Source of the DNA: Melieria omissa
Taxonomy: Eukaryota; Arthropoda; Insecta; Diptera; Ulidiidae
Direction: 5' to 3'
Assembly: GCA_963971225.1 (NCBI GenBank)
Contig: OZ020267.1
Coordinates: 33,537,989 to 33,601,988, forward strand
DNA length: 64,000 bases
The position numbers and the translations under genes were made by a program. Below are positions 1 through 10,700 of the stretch, piece by piece. How positions within the stretch are numbered: the stretch's first letter is position 1; every line of letters begins with the position of its first letter. The notes beneath the pieces are model-generated. The model was not told where the DNA came from and ran no database searches. It was given only the letters and a program-made list of their open reading frames with translations.

Positions 1-1252
1 AATTAAATTTAATGCCAGCTTTAAATGACAATTTATAAAGAGCAAAAATGGCTGCATAAATAACAACAACAACAACAAAAACAGTAGCGGCACAAACTCA
101 TTAAGACGTCAAGTGAAAATGGCGATGAGGACCGCGCGGCACTGAAGTTGCGTGCCTAACCTCACTTATGTATTTGTGCGCTTTGCATGTTGACGCTTAC
201 TTCAGCAAACAGTAGCAACAGCAGCACAATAATAACAAAACCATTTACAGCAGTAAAAGACATAATTACTTCTAATAAAAGTGGCAAATTGTTTGCATGG
301 CGCACTAAAAGTTAATGTGGAAAAATTTGCATATGTCGCGCGCTAAGGACTCGACACACTGCTCCGCCTGCCACAAATTATAACACAGTCACCTTAACGA
401 CACATTGACAGAAGGCGGCCCCGGACTTGAGTGCAACTTTTAAGCACTCACTGCCGGTCAGGCTGAATGATGGTTGAGTGGTTGCGGGGTGTGGCGCAGC
501 TGCATAATTAAAATGCCGCTAGCGTTGCATGTACGCGAATTCGAGTGCAGCCAACGTCAACTTGTCTGCTGTCTGATGTCTTCTGTTGTTTCGCGTTGTT
601 TTCTTGCGCGTCACTCTGTTGTTTCTTATTTAAGTTTGCACTGTTGTTGCTTACAAGTTGAACATCAGCAACACTCAGCGAAAGTGTGTCACTGTGGAGG
701 TAGACAACAACAACAACAGCAGCGACATGCCCATGCATCACAGCGACGCTGACAGCTGAAGCCGCCGCATTGCCGCATGTCTTCTTCATTGTTCGCCACT
801 CGCAAATTTTCCGTTTAATTTATTTTTCCACTGTTGTCTGTTGCCGGCTGAGCAGTTGCAGTGTGTCTGACGGTGACTGTGGCTACATTTTGCTCGTTGC
901 TTATTTGTGTGTGTGTGTGAACCACATTCACACACACATGCAAATAATTGCCTTAATTCGAATTCGCAACAAATTAGAGCGAATTAGCACGCTGGAACTT
1001 TTGGTTTATCCTTGCATTGTGCACATCCAGTAGACACTGCCGCACCTGTGTCCCAGCAACACGACTGCTCGACGCTGCGCATGTCCGACAGGCAAACGTG
1101 CTTGAATCGCCTGTAAAGCAAAAGTTTTGTGTAATTGGCGCTAACATAGTTTTGCTTTGGCAGTGTTCACACTACATACAATACATATATACAATACAGT
1201 ATATACAACACAACACCCTACATACAATGCAGTACATGGCAATTAGCCATAT
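1..1252. other. Intergenic or intronic DNA, no gene seen
   Basis: AT-rich DNA with scattered CAA/CAG and CA microsatellite runs, for example near 61-80, 706-722 and 908-940. The open frames here are short, overlap on both strands and show no domain. It could be upstream sequence or a 5' intron of the partial gene whose first visible exon starts at 7797. No exon with suitable splice sites could be identified. Confidence 0.5.
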
Positions 1253-1381
1253 CAGTGGCGCACACAGGATTCCATTTTAGGGAAACCATTACCATTACCA
1301 TTCGAAACCATATTTGGTACCAGCAATTTTTGTGTGGGGGGTTTGAACTCCAAACTGCCCGCCCCCCTATGTACGCCACTG
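1253..1381. mobile_element. hAT-type MITE, copy 1 (CAGTGGCG ends)
   Basis: A 129-bp sequence begins CAGTGGCGCACACAGG and ends TACGCCACTG, so the outer 8 bp are perfect inverted repeats. CAGTG-type ends are typical of hAT elements. No coding capacity. Related sequences lie at 5839-5976, 6585-6700 and 29963-30109. I do not see a convincing 8-bp target duplication for this copy. Confidence 0.6.
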
Positions 1382-1899
1382 GCCAAAAAACAGTAAAACA
1401 TGTTCTGTCATACTGAATAAGCTAAAAAAACAGTTAACTTTTTCACTTTTAATACAGTTTATGCAACTCTGGTTCTGACAGAAGCGCACTTACATAGGTA
1501 AAACACACTCAAGGTTGAATGTGGCAGATTCACGTGTTACCGTTAGAAGCGGAATTAAAAAACCTCCTGTGGCTTCAACTGTATCTTTCATTTCGCCATT
1601 TCTATTTCGTTTTTTACATTGCAATTCTAACTAATGTCATGTTCTGTCGAGAACACACGCACAAAATTATTCCTCTGAATTAGTTGCTATAAAGTTGAAT
1701 TTGTTTCTAAGTTAAGATTACTAAAGAAAATTTAATAAAAATTAAGGGATACTGTTCCCTACAGTTGGGTTTTTGAATTTACTGAGTTTTACTGAAAATT
1801 CAAATAATTTATTGTTATCAATTTATATATAGTAGATACAAAATTAGTAATGGTAGAAGAAGGTGTCAAACCCTTATTTTTTCGATAGAAGTTTATGAA

Positions 1900-3190
1900 G
1901 AACTAGCAGGTCCCAGCGGCTTTACACGCAAGTTTGAAGCCAATGGGGCCAATAAATCAAGTTCTTTTTAACCCCTTGTTGATCCCATTAGATTTTTATG
2001 AAAAAACATGTATCTAATTATTTCTCATTTTGAAGTGCTGTCACCACATTTGAAGTCAATTGCCGTATTTAATCATGTTTCTCCACATAAACACTTAACC
2101 TGCCGTTGAACCCGTCAAATTTTTATTTTCGAAAAAAAAAATTTCGAAATATTTCTCACCAGGAATACTTTCACCAAGTTTGAAGTTAAAAGGCCCATAA
2201 AATCTCGTTTCTCTATATAAACTTTTAACCCATAGTTGACACCGTTATGTTTTGATTTCCAAAAAAATAAAGAACACGTGTCATAATATTTCTCACCAAG
2301 AATACTTTCACCAAGTTTGAAGTTAAAAAGTCCATAAAGTCTTGGTGCTCCAAACAAACTCTTAACACATCGTTGACCCTGTCAGATTTCGATTTTCAAA
2401 AAAGCGAAAAATACGTGTAGAATTAATTCGCATGTTAAGTACTTTCACCAAGTTTGAAGTCAATGGGCCAATTAATTCATGTTTTTTCACAGTTTCTTCA
2501 TACAAACACTTAACCCGTCGGATTTCGATTTAAAAAAAAAATAAAAAAACGGATCGTATTATTTCACACGGGAGGAGCTTTCACTAGATTGAAGTCAGAA
2601 GGTCCATAAAATCATGTTTCTTCATACAAACTTGTAACCCTTGGTTAACCCCGTTAAGTTTGGATTTTCAAAAAAGTGAAAAACACGTGTTGCATTATGT
2701 CTCACTACTTTCACCGAGTTTAAAGTCAATAGGCTAATTTTTTCACAGTTTCTTCATAGAAACACTTAACCCGTTGTTGACCCGGTCAAATTTCGATCTT
2801 CAAAAAAATTAAAAAAAAATTGATCGTATTATTTTACATGCTAAGAACTTTCACTAAGTTGGAATAAAAAGGCGTAAAAATCATATTTCTTTGTACAAAC
2901 TTTTAACCCTTGCTTCACCTCTTTAAGTTTTAATTTAAAATAAAAGTGTCACATTATTTTTGATTTCAAGTGTTTTCGCCAACTTTCAGTGAATAGGCTA
3001 ATTGGTTCATAGTTTTTTCGTAGTCTTTCCGTACACGAACCTTAATCCTTAGTTCACCCCGTTAAATCTTGATTTTCGAAAAATGGAAAAATACGTGTCG
3101 AATTATTTTTAATTTGGAGTGTTTTCACCAAGTTTGAAATCAATTGGCCCATTAAACCAAGTTTCTTCATACAACACCCTAACCCATGTT
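1900..3190. repeat. Array of about ten diverged ~130-bp repeats
   Basis: A unit recurs about every 125-135 bp. It contains 'CACCAAGTTTGAAGT', a 'cccataaa' or 'aattaattcatgtttcttcata' segment, 'aaacacttaaccc', 'gttgaccc' and 'tttcgattttcaaaaaa'. The 'agtttgaag' core or a diverged form recurs near 1929, 2050, 2176, 2311, 2450, 2590, 2718, 2847, 2980 and 3130. Copies are clearly diverged, so the array is old. No coding potential. Confidence 0.8.
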
Positions 3191-3197
3191 TGGCCTC

Positions 3198-3446
3198 TTA
3201 ACACTAGGAAGGCCATTGCGGTCAATTTGATGGTTTTTAATTCTTAAATATCTGTATTTTCCTTGGTTTTTCTATCAAATTTTACATTGGTGACTTTTAT
3301 TTTTTAATCATAAAAAGTTTTATTGATTTCTTTTTAAATTATTTTGTGAAAAATTAGCCAAATCCGATGTGTACTTTTTGAAATATCAGTGGATATGAAA
3401 TGTAATCTTTTTAGGTATGGAAAACTTGCGGTCTTTCTAGTGTGAA
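3198..3446. mobile_element. TTAA MITE, piggyBac-style, family A copy 1
   Basis: TTAA is followed by CACTAGGAAGGCC. The far end is GCGGTCTTTCTAGTGTGAA, with the right-hand TTAA mutated to TGAA. The ends match copy 2 at 31765-32020, which lies in the opposite orientation and keeps both TTAA sites. TTAA targets and CYCTAGAAAGA-like ends are hallmarks of the piggyBac superfamily. At 249 bp the element is non-autonomous. Confidence 0.7.
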
Positions 3447-3749
3447 GATCCCGAATTTCAAAAAATCCCGTCTTACCGGAGATTAATTTTGCAATATGTA
3501 CCGATACTTCAAATTTCATTCGTGTATTTGTAGCTTTAGCGGTTTGGAATGGGCGATGATGAATCAGTGTCAGTCAGTCAGTCAGGATAAACAAATATAT
3601 GTATATAGATTAGATCGAATCAGGTATTACGCATTAAGTTTTACTGAATTGAAAATTGAATTGAATTCGGTTGAATTTCCGATAGGTAGATCCAGTGAGT
3701 TAGACATAATAAAATAGCGTTAGACTGGGTTGGATGGATAAGGTTGTTT

Positions 3750-4640
3750 TGTTACGGAGGATTGCTTTGAAAGATGTTTTATGAGGTCTAACCAGAAACC
3801 CATAAACGAGGCATAGCAGATGAAAGCAAAACATTAACTTTTTCAAAGATTGTGCCAGTAAGTTGAACCTGATAAGGTAGCGTTGGATGGACTAAGCCAA
3901 TTAGATTGATAGATACGATTGGTTATGTAAGATTTCTTATGAAAGATGTTATGGGACCCATAAGCATCATAGCAGATGAAGTCAAAAAGTGGACTTTTCC
4001 ATTGGTTGAGCCAGTAAGTTAGACACGAACTGGTTGAGCCAGTAAGGTAGATGCGAACTGGTTGACTTAGACTAGGTTTCGTACTAAAGTTGATAGATAA
4101 GGATATGCTTTGTGAGGGTTGTTGTGAAAGATGTTATGTAAAGTTTAACTAGAAACCCACATACAAGGCATAGCAGATGAAAGCAAAACGTGGACTTTTT
4201 GAAAAATTCTGTCAGTAAGTTAAACCTGATAAATTAGCGTCAAATAGAGACTAGGTTGATAAGGTTGATAGATAAGGGGGGTAAGGTTTTGTTATGTAAG
4301 GTTTATTATGAAAGATATTACATGAGGTTCAACGAGAAAACTGGCATAGCAGATGACTTGACTTTCCGAAGGGTTGAATCAGTTAAACCTGATAAGGGAG
4401 ACTTAGATAGACTAGCTCATAGGGTTGGTAGATAGAGTTGGTAAGGTTTCGTTATGAAAGTTGTTACATAAGTTTTAACTAGGAATGCATAAGCGTGGCA
4501 TAGCAGATGAAATCAAAAAGTTTAGACAAGTTTCATATCGTTGATAAATACAGTGGCGTTTTGTAAGGTTTGCTGTGTGGGGTGTTATGTCAAGTTTTAC
4601 TATAAACCCAACTTGTGGTATCATAAAAAGGTGATAACAA
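3750..4640. repeat. Array of about five diverged ~175-bp repeats
   Basis: A unit recurs with the segments 'gaaagatgttatg', 'ggcatagcagatgaa', 'gccagtaag', 'cctgataag' and 'ttgatagataag'. Units start near 3765, 3940, 4120, 4300 and 4450. It is unrelated to the array at 1900-3190. No gene. Confidence 0.7.
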
Positions 4641-5838
4641 ATTGACCTTGAGTTAATTTCGACTCACATAAACACAGTTAGAGAGACTGACTAAGAATAG
4701 ACTGACTCAGAATATTTGATAAGATTTTACTGAAAAACTAAAAAAACACAGCTAGACTTCGTTGAGTGATAAGTTGTTACACAAACTTCTTAACACAAAC
4801 TTGAATTTATTGAAAACGATTATTGTAAATGTACAAATGTTATCAAAATGTGTACAATATTTCAGTGTCCTTATAAAACAATTTGGTTTAACTTAACAAC
4901 TTAAAGAGGAAAACATAATACGCATGACATCATTCACATGTCAAGCATTTCTATGAACAACACCAATCAAGAGGCTGGCAAATTAAAACGACAACACAAA
5001 CGTATTTCGGTAAATATTTTGACACTATTGTAAATGCTAAGCTGAAACGCAACAACATTAACAATGCATTGCAATCAACATGGGCAAATACAACAACATT
5101 AAACATGCCACTGTAATTCAATTACACACACAACGTCGCCCCCGCCTTTTGCTCGGCCATTAGAAATACAACGATTGACCCGGTGGGCGGTCTACTCAAA
5201 TATTAAGCAAGACCGACAACAATATCGACACGACATGTAACAAGCACAGCAATGCCAGTAATAATAGAAACATCATCATCATTGTGACAGTTTGCTGCTC
5301 AATGCCATGTTTGTCTTTATCATTATTGTCTGGTCACCCCAACCTCTGTGCAGCAATCAATGTTTACATGGGCAACCACACAGCCTGATGGCAGTCGTCA
5401 TCGCTGTGACAGCATGTTTGAGTTTTGCTATGGGTGATTGTTTCCAACTGGGGAATTGAAAATTTAGTTTCAATTATTTAGACAAAAGCAAAGAGTGAAA
5501 ACAATAGTGGAACTGGTGAGGTGTGATTGTCAGTTGCAGTTAGAGTTGATAATACCAGTCGATGACTAAATTTAACTAATTTCTTAATCAACATTGCTAC
5601 AACAGAGGTGCTCTTTTAAGCACCAAACCAATGCCCTCTGTGCCTGACAACGACCCAAATGGGTTGCTGTATCTCACATTTTTGTACTTCACTCAGCTAC
5701 ACTACAAGCCTCAGAAAATGGATGCAATTGGTCCAGTTTTGCTGTGAGACAAGGATCCTTACAGACGATCTATGCTCTACACCGCTGCCAGACAGTACAG
5801 CACTCTTTTTTGTCATATTTTTTAAAATGCATCATTGC
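4641..5838. other. Intergenic DNA, nothing recognised
   Basis: Moderately AT-rich sequence with CAACA-rich stretches. Open frames are below 80 codons and show no domain, signal peptide with partner exon, or RNA gene. Confidence 0.5.
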
Positions 5839-5976
5839 CAGTGGTGCACAGAGGATTTCATTTTGAGAGTGTTTTGCATATAACTTATGAGCCAAATATC
5901 ATTTGAAACCATAGTTTGTACTAGTAATATTTATGTTTGGAGGGAGCGGGGGTTGAGTCCCCAAAACCGCCCCTGT
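5839..5976. mobile_element. hAT-type MITE, copy 2
   Basis: The left end CAGTGGTGCACAGAGG matches copies 1 and 4. The interior shares 'gaaaccatagtttgtac' and a C-rich right part with copy 1. ATCATTGC (5831-5838) before the left end and GTCATTGC (5977-5984) after 'cccctgt' may be the 8-bp target duplication (7/8), with the right terminus eroded. Confidence 0.5.
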
Positions 5977-6058
5977 GTCATTGCCTTCTAACCTCGAGTG
6001 TGCAGGAACTTAGCAAAAAGTGACACTGTGGTGTTATACGTGTGAGTTATGGTAAGTG

Positions 6059-6581
6059 CAGTGTTGCCAGGTTAAGAGATTTCCTCCTAGATTTAGGAAA
6101 TTCTTGGTCTTTCAGGAGAATTTTTAGGAGGAAGGCTTGTTTAGGTGAAAGTTTAGGAGATTTATATATTAGGTTAGAGGATTTTTCGGATCCTTAGTGG
6201 ATTTTTGGGCGATTTTCGGATAACGAAGTATGATCTATTGGGAACACTGGTAACAAAACATAGTTTTGCAACTGTTTTAATAGTCAAAGCAGTGTTACAA
6301 ATATTTTAAGCTTACAAAATGCCAGCTTGTTCTATCTCGTTACAATGAAATTTCGCCAAAAATTTAACTTTTTTAAAGTCATTTCTTATATGTTTTGTTT
6401 CTGTTAAGTTTTTGTTGTTAAGCGGATGATGAAAGAAGCGGAAAGAAATTAAAAATAATTAAGTGTTTATACTTTTATTGTTTTACGAGAAGTTTAATTC
6501 CTTTAAAATTTTTGAGACTTTTTAAAGTTTGGGAGGAAATTTCAGTATTCTTTTAGGAGAAAGTCATTTGAGGCAACACTG
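6059..6581. mobile_element. hAT-type non-autonomous element with 8-bp TSD
   Basis: The ends are CAGTGTTGCC (6059-6068) and GGCAACACTG (6572-6581), perfect inverted repeats. They are flanked by GGTAAGTG (6051-6058) and GGTTAGTG (6582-6589), a 7/8 match to an 8-bp duplication as hAT transposases make. The interior is AT-rich with repeated 'ttaggaga' motifs and no transposase. A second, more eroded copy lies at 51845-52475. The right duplication overlaps the end of the neighbouring MITE, so this element seems to have inserted at that MITE's edge. Confidence 0.8.
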
Positions 6582-6584
6582 GGT

Positions 6585-6700
6585 TAGTGGCGCAGGTAAG
6601 GAGTGGTTTTGGGGGTCCAAAGCTCCCACAAATTTCTGTATTGGGCTCAAAAGTTGTATACAAACCGCCCAAAGTGAAATCCTGTGAATGCTTCCAACTC
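6585..6700. mobile_element. hAT-type MITE, copy 3, reversed and eroded
   Basis: It starts TAGTGGCGCAGG and ends near 'aaatcctgtgaatg'. Read in reverse, it aligns with the C-rich right part and 'cacaggat' left part of the 1253 copy. It abuts the hAT element ending at 6581. Confidence 0.45.
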
Positions 6701-6857
6701 AAATGGAATAGAACAAATTTTTCTGTGTGAAACTTGTATTTATTTTTTCGTTTCACACTTTTGAAAACCTAATCGGCTCATTGATTTACTCAAAGATTTC
6801 TTTTGTTGAGTTTTCCAGCTTCATTTTATTGCTTATTGTATTTAATTTTTATTTATT

Positions 6858-7635
6858 TTACTTTATTTTATTTTATTTTATTTTATTTTATTTTATTTTA
6901 TTTTATTTTATTTTATTTTGTTTTATTTTGTTTTTTTTATTTTATTTCGTTTTATTGTATTTTGTTTTTTTTTTATTTTGTTTTATTTTATATTATTTTA
7001 TTGTATTTTATTTTATTGTATTTTATTTTATTTTGTTTTATTTTATTTTATATTATTTTATTTTATTTTATTTTATTTTATTTTATTTTATTTTATTTTA
7101 TTTTATTTTATTTTATTTTATTTTATTTTATTTTATTTTATTTTATTTTATTTTATTTTCTTTTATTTTAATTAATATTATTTTAGTTTATTTGATTTTG
7201 TTTTATTTTAGTTTAATTTATTTTAATTTATTTTAATTTATTTTATTTTATTTTATTTTATTTTATTTTATTTTATTTTATTTTATTTTATTTTATTTTA
7301 TTTTATTTTATTTTATCTTATTTTATTTTATTTTATTTTATTTTACTTTATTTTATTTTATTTTATTTTATTTTATTTTATTTTATTTTATTTTATTTTA
7401 TTTTATTTTATTTTATTTTATTTTATTTTATTTTATTTTATTTTATTTTATTTTATTTTATTTTATTTCATTTTATTTCATTTCATTTTATTTCATTTCA
7501 TTTTATTTTATTTTATTTTATTTTATTTTATTTTATTTTATTTTATTTTAATTTTATTTTAATTTTATTTTAATTTTATTTTATTTTATTTTATTTTATT
7601 TTATTTTAGTTTATTTTATTTTATTGTATTTTATT
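6858..7635. repeat. (TTTTA)n microsatellite, about 780 bp
   Basis: A near-uninterrupted TTTTA array with a few G, C and A substitutions and a short TTTCA-rich island near 7466-7500. Because the 5-bp unit has no stop in the + frames, it yields long false open frames rich in Phe, Ile, Leu and Tyr. It lies about 160 bp before the first recognisable exon of the neighbouring gene, probably in an intron. Confidence 0.98.
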
Positions 7636-7796
7636 TGAGTTTTTATTTATTAATCTTTTGCCAGCTCATCGCTTAGCTGAAAATTTCTTTTCATGAGTTT
7701 TTTGACTAGATTACAATATTTTATTGCTTCCATAGCACAACAAGGCTCTTCTTTCGTTCGATTCTTATGCTTCACTCTGTTTCATTCTATTCACAG

Positions 7797-10700
7797 CCGG
7801 AATTGGCCGCTCAGCTAAAGGAGGCAATACGCATACAAGCCGAGCAGCGCATTGTCGCCCAGCAACAAAAGATCCTGGACAAGCAGCCCTTCGTGCAGGA
7901 CGGACAGGTTTGTTCACTTTGCAGCAATTCAATTCGATTCGGTTCGATTGCATTGCACGTTTACTGCAACAACAACAAAATAAATGTGCAATATTCAGTA
8001 ATTGAATTAAATTTTCCTTCTTATATGTTCGACAAATGCTGCTGCAGCCACTAATGCCAAAGAATTATGACCCGTTCTACACGCCGATACTGCAGAAGGT
8101 GGATAAGATTGTCGAGCAGCTCGGCGTCACGGACGACTTGTGCAAGGAGCGACTCGTCTGCAGCATGTACAAGGATCCGGCACGTTATAGTCCGCACAGC
8201 AATTTCGTCTCGGCCGAATTGAGTCGGTAAGTAGAAGAGCGGATAGATTGTTGTTGTTGTTCAAGTGGGAGCGGGGAGCATTAAAACGAGGGTTAAACTT
8301 TAATCGCTGCGCTGTGTGTTTGTTAATGAGTGCTGCGCTGCTCTGAAGGGCGCTTCAGCCTTGCGCAACTTGAACGTAATTGAGACTGCAGAGAAAGAGA
8401 AGAACATGAAAGCTAAGCAATTGAGGCCAAATCAGCAAAACAACCGTAGAGACAAAAATTTAAAGTTTGTTTAAAGTAATTAAAGAAAACTACAAGGTGT
8501 ACAATTTCCCTCTTGAGCTGCCAAACAAATTTATAAATAACTGACGTCAAGGCGAGAAACTAAAAAAAGAAAGCTATACGAGTACATTACAACAATAAAG
8601 CTTCGGCCCAGTTGGAATGTGTCAAAAAGTGCGTTGCAATGCGCATAAATTAATTTGTCATCTTTTGTCATCATTTGTCAAATGTGCATGAAGCGTGCGC
8701 GTACACACGCACACACTCACACACAAAACATAACTGTCACTCTGTCCATTTTGCTCCAATAATTTCGCGCTAACGCAGCCTCAACGCCCATCACTGCGGC
8801 GCATTATTGTTTATCACTTTAGTTGCATGCATTGTTGTTGTAGCAGGTTTTTTTCAAAAGCCACGCAGCACGCTGGCTGACGTTGACAGTTTCGTGCTCC
8901 ATTTTCATGGCATTTGCCGCAACTGTACATTTTCTTCACTGGCCCAGAATGCAGGCAGTGCACAACCACACCAACGACAACAACAATAACAACAAATAAA
9001 AGGGTAAAGTTGCGCTGCAATTTTGTAGTGTAAATTCGCTGTTGTTGTCAGCTTAGTTGAATGTCATTTGAGGCATTTTGTTGTTGTTTGCGTTGGCAGC
9101 AACCGAACGGAAAATTTTCAATTTTCCACATAATTTTCGCACCATTCGAAATGTAATCAGTGCAAATGATGACGCGGAATGAGGTGGACAATTGTGATTT
9201 ATTTAATTTGAAATATCAACAACACAGAACAAACAGCAGCAAGTTTTGTTGTACGTTTGGTTAGTTACATTACGTTTCCGAAGGTATTTTTCTACAGAAA
9301 CGAGTCTCGAAACGAGTTTCTAGTCTAGTCTAGTCTAGTCTAGTCTAGTCTAGTCTAGTCTAGTCTAGTCTAGTCTAGTCTAGTCTAGTCTAGTCTAGTC
9401 TAGTCTAGTCTAGTCTAGTCTAGTCTAGTCTAGTCTAGTCTAGTCTAGTCTAGTCTAGTCTAGTCTAGTCTAGTCTAGTCTAGTCTAGTCTAGTCTAGTC
9501 TAGTCTAGTCTAGTCTAGTCTAGTCTAGTCTAGTCTAGTCTAGTCTAGTCTAGTCTAATCTAGTCTAAATAAAGCAATTGCGCAGAAGTGGCCAGATTCG
9601 GCCAATAGGAGAGAAATTATGTTCCATCAGGACAACGTCAGGACACATACACAACAATAATGACGCCAAAAGCTCTCGGAGGTTGGTTTAGAGACTTATG
9701 TATTCACTTTATAGTCCGGACCTGGCACCAAGTGATTACCACTTGATCCTTTGTATGGCAAATGATTTTGCTGATGAAAAATTTGCCACAAGAAAAGCTT
9801 TAAAAAATTGACTGTCCTAGTTTTTTGCCAAAAGGGACAAGAGTTTCAACTAAAGAGATTGAATTGAATTACCATCTAAATAGCTAAAACTTATCGTACA
9901 AAACGGTGCATATTTGACCTGAATCGAATCTTTCTTACTACTGCAAAAATTATGGATTTCTTTTTACTATACGTTGGAGTATTTTTCATTCATTTAAATA
10001 CATTTTTTTACAAAACAATCACTGCTGAACATTAGAGTCCATCAAAAAAGACATCTTCAAACATTTGCTACACCACAGTGCATAAATTTGTCAATACCAC
10101 CAACATTTTTCATAATTTTTCAACATAAATTTGCAACACCACTGTGTTTAAATTTGTCAACTATTGAAAATATTCAACCAAAACATTGACTTTGCTAGTC
10201 TGACGCGCAAAGCGTGTGCGGCCAAGCAAAGCAAAGGGGAATTCCCCTCCTTCAATGCGATTTCAAACGCACATTTCAAAGCGCCGATTTGAGGTGGCCG
10301 CGTTGGCGCAGGTGTGGGTGGCACGCACCAGTCGCAACTTGTATCGAGTGGCATTCATTTTCAAAATTGAATACCTCGAGCGTAAAGCGCTGCACACCGC
10401 GCGTCGTGCCTCACTGCCTCCATTTCATTGAGGCGCCAAAGCGTGACCATGCCTGACGCGCACATTCGGCTCATCGATGCTGTCGCTGGCCGAAGATAAT
10501 GAACGGCAAATAGCAACAGCCGCATCGAAATGATAAATTGTCCAATGGCAAAATTTGATAAATGGTTTTTGTCGCTGATGCGGGCGTTGGTGTAGGCGGT
10601 GGGTGGGTGAGGTGGGTGTGGGTTGTGGATGAGGTGGGTTTGGGTGTGGGTGTGGCTGTGTGTGTTTAATTGGAGCTTTTCTATGCTGAGGGTGTGCAGG

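Noticed and set aside
6727..7236. 169-codon Phe/Ile/Leu/Tyr-rich open frame
   Set aside because: It is the translation of the (TTTTA)n microsatellite and is open only because the repeat lacks stops.
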